From NCBI GenBank assembly GCA_003024785.1, contig PUQB01000154.1, positions 362,348 through 426,347 on the forward strand: a DNA stretch of 64,000 nucleotides. Direction: 5' to 3'. Shown here piece by piece: positions 10,364 through 19,804 of this stretch. Every line of letters begins with the position of its first letter. The first letter of the stretch is position 1. This DNA comes from Selaginella tamariscina (lineage: Eukaryota; Streptophyta; Lycopodiopsida; Selaginellales; Selaginellaceae). The notes under the pieces are model-generated. The model saw nothing but the letters and a program-made list of their open reading frames with translations. It ran no database searches and was not told the DNA's origin. The position numbers and the translations under genes were made by a program.

Positions 10364-10650
10364 ACAAAACCTAAAATCGCACACATGCCATCTGAGACTT
10401 CAAATTTCTGCTTTAAAACTTGAGGAGATGCATAAGAGCTTACACCCTCACTACTTATCTTCTTAATTTCATCAAAAATCGAGCACATGCATCAAACCCT
10501 AGACTGAACCCTAGAATCGCATACATACTCTTCGAAATTCCAAATCGCTGCTCCAAAACTTGAGGAAAGGCATAAAAGACCACATCCTCATTACCATCTC
10601 CTCAATTTCATCAAAACACCAAGCAATCAAGGCACACATGCATCAAACCT
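10364..10650. repeat. imperfect tandem duplication, period about 140 bp
   Basis: The segment beginning CTAAAATCGCACACATG (about 10371) recurs at about 10511 as CTAGAATCGCATACATA. Both copies run through AAAACTTGAGGA, TTTCATCAAAA and ACATGCATCAAAC. Confidence 0.7.
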
Positions 10651-10928
10651 TAAACTCATCACACAATCAAAAATCCACAGCAAAACACGAAATTGGAGCT
10701 CCAAAAGTCTGGAGTAGCCTTTAGAGATCGTCCCCTAGCAGCCCATCTCCTCAGATCTGAGTGATTTTGCGCGATTAAAGCGTTCCAAGCCTCAAACCTT
10801 TGCGGGCTTGAAAAACATTAAAAATTCTTTCAAATCGAGTCAAAAATGCCATAAAGGCAACTCCATACAACCAACAAACATTCCATCTCCCCACCGTCAA
10901 GGCGGCTAGGGTTTACTCGTAATCGTGG

Positions 10929-11374
10929 CAACTTGTCCGTATGATCCTGGATGCTGAATTACATCATCAACAGCAAGGCATATATTCATACGCATGTTCC
11001 AGACCAATTGTGAACCACACATTTCAGACCAGTTGTGGACCACACAATCCTCAGGACCTCAGATATATAAACAGGGTTCCAGTTCTATGTTTCTCAGAAT
11101 CATTCAACACCAGTCTTCAGCCTTGTGTTTTATTTTGTATTCATTTCTCTCTTGAATACAATCTCCTCCTTTTAGCTCAAAGGTTCCGCCCTTGTTTTAA
11201 AGGTTTCGCCTTTGTGACAGTTTGAATGATTCTAAAACCTGGAACTAGAACCCTGTTTATATATCTGAGGTCCTGAGGATTGTGTGGTTTACAACTGGTT
11301 TGAAACATGCATATGAATATACACCTTGCTGTTGATGGTGTAATTCAGCATCCAGGATCATACGGACAAGTTGG
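10929..11374. repeat. large inverted repeat with LTR-like arms
   Basis: The left arm (10929 to about 11110) and right arm (about 11222-11374) are reverse complements over about 150 bp, joined by a spacer of about 110 bp. The left arm has an extra copy of an ACCANTTGTGNACCACACA unit. The left arm plus spacer looks like one complete LTR: it starts TGTCCGTATG at 10935, has TATATAAA, then a pyrimidine-rich end, and closes with GACA at 11219. The right arm is the 5' part of the same sequence, inverted. A foldback element or an inverted duplication of a solo LTR would both fit. Confidence 0.7.
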
Positions 11375-11498
11375 CTAACACATATGTGTGTTAGCGAAAG
11401 GTCCAGTGAAAGGCAAAAAATAACTCATGATCCTTACATATGTTTAATGGAAAGGTCTCGGGATCCTTACATATGTGTGTTAGCGGAAAGTTTATCTT

Positions 11499-11793
11499 TA
11501 ATGTTGGCGAATTCATGCCTAAGAGGTTTTGTTGAAATGCATGTTCCAATAGGTAGAGGTTAAGGCTTGTTTCCAGCCTCCTCCTCCATGTCAAGCTAGG
11601 TGTAACACTCATGGCCAAGCAAGGCACATCCATTGTCCCACCTTCGGGGTAGCTTACCCTTAATGTTGGCGAATTCATGCCTAAGAGGTTTTGTTGGAAT
11701 GCACGTTCCAATAGGTAGAGTTAAGGCTTGTCTCTAGCCTCCTCCTCCATGTCAAGTTAGGTGTAACACTCATGGCCAAGCAAGGCACATCCG
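11499..11793. repeat. tandem duplication, period 162 bp
   Basis: TAATGTTGGCGAATTCATG starts at 11499 and again at 11661. The copies share most of their length, including CCTAAGAGGTTTTGTTG and CACTCATGGCCAAGCAAGG. No coding sense is apparent. Confidence 0.8.
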
Positions 11794-12829
11794 TGTCCTT
11801 GTCCAACTATGGGATCTTGTTTGACAGGTTCACATTACCCAATTCCTGAAGATTCGCTGAGTTCTAGAGTTGGCATTTAGGAGCCATGTTTGTGGCATTT
11901 GGTGCAACTTTTGAATCTAAGGGTTATGGCATGATAGCCCACATCGTGGAAGGCAGTGTCACATGGAGATGTGGCACTGGGCTGGACGTCACACGATACA
12001 ACACCCAAGGCACGCCCTTGGGGTTGTGTCATGGGTTTGTTACCAAGGGGTTGGATACTCTAGCAAACATGCATGCTTGTGCTCGCACTAGGGTGCTAAG
12101 CCTTGGGCATCCACTCAAGAGAGGTTAGGTCTCGTAACTAGGTGTGCTTTGGCACACTTGGCTAGGGGATTGTTCTCCTTGAAATCTAGGGGTTGAACAA
12201 ACCTAAGCTTGTTAGCATGGAGCCCTTTTGTGAAACACTCACAAGGTCATGTACTTAGGGTTATCCAAACCTAGCCTTAGGGAGTTCTTAGTAGAACACT
12301 TGTGTCCACCTACAGCGCACACTCGTGTCCACACTAAGTATTAGCCCTAGGTCTAGGGTAAACTTGACCACTCAAACCTCAAGGGTTAGTCATGGTTTAG
12401 GGTACCCCTTATCACCCTAAAGGGGTTGTACACCCAGATGAGGGTAAGAGGTAAGTGGACAATGCCTTAGCTCTATCACGGAGGTATGTGTGAGACACAT
12501 CTCCTTTATAGGGTTAAGCATGAGCCTGTCTAGGTCTATTGGGATAAAATCCTAAAGTCTACTTGGGTTTCCTTTAGGGTTCGGGGGAGCCAATAGTGAA
12601 ATTGGAGTCGCTAGACCCAATGTGGAAGTGAAATGTGTCCATATGACTCACAACCGTGTCTATGTATTAGCACACTTGTCAATGAAATCGGAAGTTTCAT
12701 GACATTTTCAAGGCACTTTGGTGTTGCAACGAGCTTTGGAATGTTGGTCTTTGAATTATCCATCTTGTCATGGATCAAGCACAAGTACTCTGATGGGCGT
12801 GACACAGAAAGTATGCGGTATGCATAGTA
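11794..12829. other. repeat-derived noncoding region, no gene recognised
   Basis: Contains short internal repeats and phrases such as CTTGGGGTTGTGTCATGGG, as seen in untranslated parts of large retrotransposon derivatives. Short ORFs on both strands have no recognisable domain. The origin is a guess. Confidence 0.4.
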
Positions 12830-13255
12830 CTAAGACCGGCAAGTTTGTTGTGCAATCATGTGGGCCTCCACCTTCTTTTGAATGGTAGTGATCTCCACCA
12901 AGGTTTTTGCACAAGCCTCTACAGCCTTCAATGATGTACAAGTGTCACACTTGGAAAAGCTAGAGTGTTTGCAATCTCCACGAGTATTCCATATGTTATT
13001 GAAGGTACCAGTGTAGATTGCTTGGAGCCCCATCAAACTAAGGCACTTGTTCACATGTTCACATAGCTTCAATTAAGTGTAGATCGAAGGCAAAACCTTG
13101 AGATTTTCCCTGACCCTTGCATTTGTGGTTTGGCATTTGTGAGGCATCCTGTATGCATTTGCTTCCACAAAAGCCTTAAGTATCTCTATGGCTGCCAAAT
13201 GTGAGAGCGGGTTTTGACCAAGCAAGTGTTCCATGTACTGAGGTTCACGCTCCAT
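12830..13255 (-). pseudogene. transposase-like relic with a KCDxC motif
   Basis: Two open stretches in the same minus frame, 13255-13073 and 13072-12830, are separated by one in-frame stop. The second has SSFSKCDTCTSLKA followed by a charged helix and a conserved-looking His (EAHMIAQQTC). The pattern recalls the Cys-rich linker of plant DDE transposases found in non-seed plants, but I cannot name the family. Read-through would give about 142 residues; no catalytic core is visible. Confidence 0.35.
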
Positions 13256-13513
13256 CTAACCACCATCCCTCCAACGTAGAACGTGGTCTTTGGGATCCCG
13301 TTATACTGTACCAAGCTTTGAAGCAGATGGCCACCTTATTAAATACCATGGATGTACTTTGATAACCTATGTCCGAGGCCATTCCATCAATACACCCAGT
13401 TAATGCAGCATATACAAACTAATGCCTTTGCTTTTGAGTGAGCGTACAAAAGACATGTCTCATTGGATAATTTCATTCCGGTCTGCCATCTGACAACACT
13501 TCTTCTGCAGCAG

Positions 13514-14020
13514 TCAATCATGGAAAATGCTCATAACACTTTCAGAAGATGTAGGATCCATCTTGACCCTCTTGCTGAAACTTGCAGGGGAAGATCTGCA
13601 ACCCATGAATTGCCTTTTTCTTATAATAGGACCAATGCAAGGAACCTCTTCAAATATGAGTTGTTCTTCCGGGTTGTTATTATTAAAATCCAACCCTGAA
13701 TATGTTGAATCATCTTGCCGTCTTAATTCAGATGTTCGCCACCTCACGAGGGATCCAAGATGCAATGTGCCATTAGGTGAAACCTCTGTCACAACTACAC
13801 CCACGAAGTTGGACCCTAGTTTCTCTTCTGACACTGCTTCCATTGGATTTATAGCTGTGATGATGCCTCTCCCAACCTCAATCTCATGAAGAAAGAGAAT
13901 CACCTCATCCATCACAACAGGCAAGCCATTATCTGGTAAACTTGTGCTACTATTTGTTTGTGACTCTGCATATTCTGTGTCAGCCTTGACTTCATCCAAA
14001 TTCCACAATACAAGAGAACC
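13514..14020 (-). CDS. orphan ORF of about 165 residues, unknown function
   Basis: The frame is open from about 14020 to a TGA just below 13514 and has no ATG near its start, so it may be an internal or 3' exon. It is acidic in the first half (DEVKADTEYAESQ), has a hydrophobic centre (MDEVILFLHEIEVGRG, NFVGVVVTEV) and ends basic (IIRKRQFMG, FSKRVKM). No known domain is recognised. It lies between a transposase-like relic and the palindrome array, so it is probably transposon-borne. Confidence 0.35.
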   Translation of the reverse strand, partial: GSLVLWNLDEVKADTEYAESQTNSSTSLPDNGLPVVMDEVILFLHEIEVGRGIITAINPMEAVSEEKLGSNFVGVVVTEVSPNGTLHLGSLVRWRTSELRRQDDSTYSGLDFNNNNPEEQLIFEEVPCIGPIIRKRQFMGCRSSPASFSKRVKMDPTSSESVMSIFHD

Positions 14021-14344
14021 CTCTCAAATTCCATTCCCAGAACCTCAACATGCTTGTAAATGGTGTTCACCCATACGTACACACAAGATCCTTAGGCAAT
14101 ATTGTAACATGATGCATTATCATCTCAAACTTCTACAGTTCCAGTGCTAACTATCTCGTTGTTCCGAAGAAGACATACTTTATCTTCAATATTAAACATA
14201 TTGTCCTGCACATAAATAATTGTGTTAATTATGATATCTGTTTATGCAATATTTCTAAGAAATCATAACTGTGGTTGCTTAATAATATGCATGTGCAATA
14301 ATACATATTATGTATAGAGATAATATCTCATGTATGATTAATAT
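14021..14344. other. AT-rich spacer before palindrome array A
   Basis: No ORF or repeat of note. The array begins abruptly at about 14345. Confidence 0.5.
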
Positions 14345-15175
14345 AATTGATGGGCGGGATTAATCTCGCCCACGACTCCCTCCGATTAGGAACGGTGGGC
14401 GGGATTAATCCCGCCGCTGACTCTACCCCTTCGGAGAGAGTCGGTGGGATTAATCCCGTCGACGAAGCTACCCCTTCGGAGAGAGTCGGCGGGATTAATC
14501 CCGTCGATGAAGCTACCCCTTCGGAGAGAGTCGTCGGGATTAATCCCGCCATCAACTCTACCCCATCGGAGAGAGTCCGGTGGGATTAATCCCGCTACCG
14601 GATCTTCCTCGTCAGAGAGAGGTGGCGGGATTAATCCCGCCGCCGGATCTTCCTTGTCGTAGAGAGGCGACGGGATTAATCCCGCAGCAATTCCCTCCGA
14701 CGAGGAAGAGGCGGCGGGATTAATCCCATCGCCGAATCTTCCTCGTCGGAGAGAGGCAGCGGGATTAATCCCGCCCACAACTCTCTCCGAAACTATGATT
14801 TCAATGAGATCTCGGGATAAATCCTGCTCACAAATATTTAAAACAGGGAAGTGGTGGCGAGATTAATCCCGCCACCCCTTCTCTGTCTCCTAAAAATGGT
14901 TGGTGGGATTAATCTCGCCGACAACTCTTTCTAATAAATTCAGGTAACTCTTTATTAATTGAGAGAGTTATAAGCGGGATTAATCCCGCCGCTCTTTTTT
15001 AAAGGCAGAGAAGCATTGTCCGGACTAATTTTGCCATAGCTATCAAAGAGATGGTGGCGGGATTAATCCTGCCACCTCTTCTAAGAGGCAAAAAAGAAAT
15101 GGCCGGATTAATCCCACTGCCCCGGCTAACTGAAAATATTTAAGTTAAAAGGATATTTAAACGGGATAAATCCTT
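14345..15175. repeat. palindrome array A: GGCGGGATTAATCCCGCC, period about 44-45 bp
   Basis: About 18 copies of an 18-bp palindrome. Perfect copies read GGCGGGATTAATCCCGCC; variants differ mostly in the outer bases and keep GGGATTAATCCC. Between 14399 and 14760 the spacing is very regular (44-47 bp). The spacers are also imperfect inverted repeats, for example GACTCTACCCCTTCGGAGAGAGTC, so the array is a chain of alternating potential hairpins. After 14780 the copies decay and spacing loosens. The long ORFs here on both strands (GINPA/GLIPP repeats) are by-products of the palindrome. Confidence 0.95.
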
Positions 15176-15715
15176 AACGGAATATATTGTAATCCTAATG
15201 CGTTCCTAAACCCCTAAATTCTAATTTTAAAAAAGAATGTAAGAGAGTGAATCTTTATAACTATATTTAAATTTATTTATAATACTTACTTGTAAACAGC
15301 ACTAAAGGCGCCATGCTTTTCTATAAACAATAGCGTACCCAATTTAATGTCGCTCTTGAGTTGATCACTATGAAAAAAAAAAGAAAATCTAAAGAGTGAA
15401 AAATAAAGAAATGAAGAAACCCTTACTAAAGAAGAACCAGATGTGAATTTGAGTGGGAAATTAAATGCATTTTTCAAATTTACATGTCAGACCAACAATA
15501 CTTATGTTAAAAATTTGAAATTTTTAAAAAGAACAGAAAATAAAATTTAAGATGAGTTGACACAAATAACCGACACTCTGACATATATACTCTCCAATTT
15601 CAATGAGTGTTTTAAAATTACATTTAATGTCATTCAAGTGATTCAAGCTGTTTAATATTATGAAAGTTTTGTAATTATTCTACATTCTTAATATTCCAGT
15701 ATATATTATTAAGTT

Positions 15716-15720
<5 letters not shown>
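15176..15720. other. AT-rich spacer, no gene seen
   Basis: Low-complexity AT-rich DNA with one poly(A) run near 15375. No supported gene. Confidence 0.6.
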
Positions 15721-15753
<33 letters not shown>

Positions 15754-15805
15754 AATATATTATAATTATATATATATATATATATATAATATATATATAT
15801 ACTTA
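15720..15805. repeat. (TA)n-rich microsatellite
   Basis: Runs of TA dinucleotides broken by short ATT steps; almost no G or C. Confidence 0.9.
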
Positions 15806-15819
15806 TACAATAAATAATT

Positions 15820-16490
15820 TATTATTATGTATTATTTAAAATATATTCATAGTCTGTTTATTATTATTATTTTCTTAATTACTCGAGTAATTAATTTACA
15901 TTTCCTAGTATTAATGGGATATTCTTTATTATTTTCTTAATATTTAAAAATTCCAATATTAAACCTGATTATCATAATTAAATTAGTCTTATTCTTAATT
16001 ATTTTAAGAATATTCCTATGTTAACCTTATTATCAATATTAAATTAATATATATTATTAAAACTATATATGACTATATAGATAAAATGATGTATTATTAT
16101 GTATAATTTAAAATATGTTCATAGTGTGTATATTAATATCATTTTCTTAATTACTTGAGTAATTAATCTTCTTTATATTAATGGGATATTCTTTATTATT
16201 TTCTTATTATTCCAATAATATTCCAATATTAAACATGATTATCATAATTAATTTAGTTAATTATTTCAATACTTGATCTTCATTTGTATATATTAATGGG
16301 ATTTTCTCAATTAAATTCTTATTATTTTAAAAATATTCTAGTGTTAAACCTTATTATCAATATTAAATTAATATATATTATTAAAACTTTATATGGCTAT
16401 ATATTAGATAAAATCATATATTATTATGTATAATTTAAAATATGTTCATAGTGTGTTTATTAATATTATTTTCTTAATTATTCGATGTTT
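15820..16490. repeat. AT-rich satellite, about 3 copies of a 270-325-bp unit
   Basis: The phrase TTATTATGTATNATTTAAAATAT followed by TTCATAGT appears at about 15830, 16098 and 16420. It is followed each time by TTTCTTAATTA, then TTAATGGGATATTC, then AATATTAAAC...ATTATCA segments. Copies differ by substitutions and indels. Confidence 0.8.
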
Positions 16491-16679
16491 GTTTTGCACA
16501 CATATATAAACACAATCATAAATTATATATACACATGCACACGCATTAAAAGCACTTACAGAGACACATATGCATACACATGCACATTGCCATAAACCAA
16601 ACTTGAAAAATATGTTGCTTCTTTATTAAAAAACATCATGTTCAACGCATGTATGATTTATATGTACTCAGTTTGTGTG

Positions 16680-17400
16680 TATGTAACACATTGAATTTAC
16701 ACATGTAATATATATGTATGTCTGTGTGTATACACGTGTGTATGTATATATGTGTACTAATATATGCAATGTTTACGATTTTAATTTGTTAACACTCTCT
16801 CTCTTTTCTCATACATACACAGTGTCACCATGCATAATCCTTTCTCTCATACATACACACCATGCATGATCATGATCCATAATATGTAGCTTGTCTCTCT
16901 TCTCTCATATATACACACCATGCATGATCCATAATATGTACTGATGTTACAATATTATGTACTATGTATGACATTGTATATCTGTGTATAATATGTGTAT
17001 GTATATATGTGTACTAATATATGCAATGCGTAAAAAATTAATTTTTTAACACTCTCTCTCTCTCATACATACACACCATGCATGATCCATCTTAAACCCT
17101 AAACCTAAACCCTATGTAACACATTGAATTTACACATGTAATATGTATGTATGTCTGTGTGTATAACACGTGTGTATGTATATATGTGTACTAATATATG
17201 CAATGTGTATGAATTTAATTTGTTAACACTCTCTCAATTCTCTCATACATACACATCATGCATGATCCATATTAATATGTACTGTCTCTTTTCTCTCAAA
17301 CATACACACCATGCATGATCCATAATATGTATTGTCTCTCTTCTCTCATACATACACACCATGCATGATCCATAATATGTACTCTGTCTCTTTAATATTA
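16680..17400. repeat. tandem repeats with CATGCATGATCCAT units and a 434-bp duplication
   Basis: The block GTAACACATTGAATTTACACATGTAATAT at about 16682 recurs at about 17116 with its downstream 110 bp. Around it are at least six copies of a shorter unit, CTCTCATACATACACACCATGCATGATCCAT. Confidence 0.8.
17094..17113. repeat. short interstitial telomere-like tract
   Basis: AAACCCTAAACCTAAACCCT contains two perfect plant telomere units (CCCTAAA) and one with a missing C. It is far too short for a telomere end. Confidence 0.7.
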
Positions 17401-17800
17401 TGTAATATGTATATTAATATACTGTATGTGTATATATGTATTGCTACACGTGAAACTTTAACACTCTCATGGAACCCCTGCATGATTTATATTTTTGGGG
17501 TGTATGTAATACACCCACGCACACGCACACGCTAATAATATAATGAAAAAATATTCGTTTAGGGTGAATCTATCTTTTATTCTTTTTAGGGTTTAAGTAT
17601 ATTTTTAGAAGAAATATTCGATTAGGGTAATATATATTCTATTCCTTTTAGGATTTAAGTATATTCTTAGGATTTCAAGAAGTAAGGTGGCGGTGACAAC
17701 TGTGAAATTTCCCTCTCTCTCACACATAGGTGAGATCTCTCTCTCTCTCACACGCACATTCCTGAGTTTATTTATTTATTTTTTTTTCCCATAATACATT
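17401..17800. other. low-complexity spacer
   Basis: TA-rich and CT-rich tracts and a diverged duplication of GAAATATTCGNTTAGGGT (17545-17640). No gene seen. Confidence 0.5.
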
Positions 17801-18575
17801 TATATGTGTGTGTATCTTAATAATATAATTATTTATCTATCTCTTGCACACACACGCACACTCCTATACATATACATACATACATACATACATATATATA
17901 TATATGTGTGTGTGTGTTGTGTGTGTGTGTATCTGTATAATTTTATTAATTTATTAATTTTATCTCTTGCACACACACACACACTCCTGTTTATCTGTAT
18001 GATTTTATTTGTTTCGCTCACACACACATACACACGATATACATATACACACACACATATATATATTCCTATATACATATATACATACATATATTATGTG
18101 TACCAGTATATATATATGTGTGTGTGTATTTATATAATTTTATTGATTTATTAATTTTATCTCTCTCACACACACACACACTCCTGTATATATATGTGTG
18201 TGTGTGTGTGTGTGTTTGTTTATCTGTATGATTTTATTTGTTTCGCTCACACACACATACACACTATATACATATACATATATATATACCTATGTACATA
18301 TATACATACATATATTATGTGTACCAGTATCTGTATAATTTTATTTATTTATCTATCTCTCGCACACACACGCACACTCTTGTATATACATATACATATA
18401 CATATATACATATATATATGTGTGTGTGTGTGTGTGTGTCTGTATAATTTAATTTATTTAGCACGATATACATATACATATACGTATGTGTGTGTATCAC
18501 AATAATTTTATCTGATTTGTCTATCTCTGGCATACACACGCACTCTCCTACACACATATACATATACATATAGTG
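17800..18575. repeat. TG/CA and TATA microsatellite mosaic in a 230-bp tandem unit
   Basis: GATTTTATTTGTTTCGCTCACACACACATACACAC at about 18001 recurs at about 18231 with its flanks. Each unit is built of (TG)n, (CA)n and (ATAC)n tracts. All ORFs here are Tyr/Thr/His/Val low-complexity strings on both strands and are not genes. Confidence 0.85.
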
Positions 18576-18577
18576 TC

Positions 18578-19620
18578 TAGCGGCAGGATTAATCCCGCCA
18601 CTATATGGTTAACCCTGCGGGCGGTGGGATTAATCCCGCCACTATATGAATTAGCCCTGCGGGCGGTGGATTAATCCCACCGCTATATTGTTAGAGCCTC
18701 GGCAGCGGGATTAATCTCGCCGCTCATCCGTTACCCTCATGAGCGGCGGGATTAATCCCACTGTTCATCCGTTACCCTCATGAGCGGCGGGATTAATCCC
18801 GCCGCCAAGGGCCTTCATGCAGGTCATGAGCGGCAGGATTAATCCAGCCACCCTTCAGGCAGGCTATTCGGTTACCCTCATGAGCGGCAGGATTAATCCC
18901 TGGCCTGCGCGGAGGGCGGTGAGATTTATCCCACCGCCCATGGCCCGCTGCCTACGCATGTCATGCGCGGAATCCGACGGGATTTTATCCCGCTGCCAAT
19001 GGCCTGCCCTAGGCGGCGGATTAATCCCGCTAAATTCCACGCAGGGCATGGGCGTGCGGTGGGATTAATCCCGCCGCCCATGGACTCCGTGAAGGGCCTG
19101 GGTGGCGGGATTAATCCCACCACTTACGCATGCCCTGCGCAGAATCCGGCGGGATTTATCCCGCCGCCAATGGCCTGTCTGAAGGGCCTAGGAGGCGGGA
19201 TTAATCCTGCCGAATTCCGTGTAGGGCATGGGCGTGCGACAGGATTAATCCCGCTACCGATGGCCTGTGTAAAGGGCCTGGGCGGCGGGATTAATCCCGC
19301 TGACCCTTCTATGCCTGGTGGAGGGATGAATCCTGCCACCGTTCTTTTTTCTTCCATTGGTGAGTTCGAACCAATCCCAAACTTCTCTATCTGAGACATA
19401 GAAGGTTTACAACATACCAATGGAAGGGACTGAGAAGGGTGGTGAGATTAACTGAAGGGGTGTGCCAAATAAATCATGCCCAGTTCTCTCTGAGACTAAG
19501 AAGGGTGGCATGATTAATCCCTGCACACCCATTCAGGGGCTCTAGAAAGGTGGCGAGATTAATCCCGCCCACCATTTTAGGAGGCATATAAGGGTTGGCG
19601 GGATAAATCCCGCCCCACCT
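18578..19620. repeat. palindrome array B: same palindrome, different spacers
   Basis: About 22 copies of the GGCGGGATTAATCCCGCC family with a period near 40-46 bp. The spacers differ from those of array A: here they carry GCCCATGG...GAAGGGCCTGGG elements, which also tend to pair with themselves. Several copies have TTTA or TTTTA in place of TTAA at the centre (18913, 18975, 19147). The last few (19440-19600) are scattered. Confidence 0.95.
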
Positions 19621-19724
19621 TACATGTAAATATATATGTGTATTAGTATATATAAGTTACATAAGTTGCATATTATTTACTTTTATCATCTTATCATAAT
19701 ATTTCGAGTAAAAGCCTATAAAAC

Positions 19725-19804
19725 TGTCCAAAGCTCACATTTGTGGTGGTTTTAAAATCAAATGTTATTTGTCTTTGCATTATCACAAACGTGAGCTTTG
19801 GACA
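19725..19804. repeat. hairpin with 21-bp arms
   Basis: TGTCCAAAGCTCACATTTGTG (19725-19745) pairs with 19784-19804 with one mismatch across a 38-base loop. It lies just before a stray AATTAATCCCG copy of the palindrome. It could be a small inverted-repeat element; nothing shows that it is transcribed. Confidence 0.7.

Larger units (their letters stand above)
8780..10926 (-). mobile_element. 2.1-kb retroposed-looking insert with 17-bp target duplication
   Basis: The 17-mer GGCAACTTGTCCGTATG is found exactly at 8763-8779 and again at 10927-10943, flanking this segment; the right copy continues into an LTR-like sequence. On minus the insert begins with a leader-like AAACCCTAGCCGCC about 12 bases from its start, and ends 15 bases after an AATAAA (8800-8795). 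A long target duplication and a polyadenylation signal suit a LINE-type or other target-primed insertion. No poly(A) tail, reverse transcriptase or long ORF is visible, so it would be non-autonomous. Two internal tandem duplications are listed separately. Confidence 0.5.

Noticed and set aside
14347-14778. Long ORFs on both strands with repeated GGINPA / GLIPP units
   Set aside because: GGGATTAATCCC has no stop in two frames on either strand, so the palindrome array opens frames by itself. Spacers vary freely and there is no start or splice context.
14345-15175. CRISPR-like array (regular palindromic repeats with spacers)
   Set aside because: The spacers are related to one another, the host is a plant nuclear genome and no cas genes are present. 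This is a tandem satellite.
17094-17113. Chromosome end
   Set aside because: Only 20 bases of telomere-like sequence, with tens of kilobases of unrelated DNA on both sides.
17804-18569. ORFs rich in Tyr, Thr, His, Val and Ile on both strands
   Set aside because: Pure translation of TG/CA and TA microsatellites.
18817-19420. Similar repeat ORFs in array B
   Set aside because: Same cause as in array A: by-products of the palindrome on both strands.
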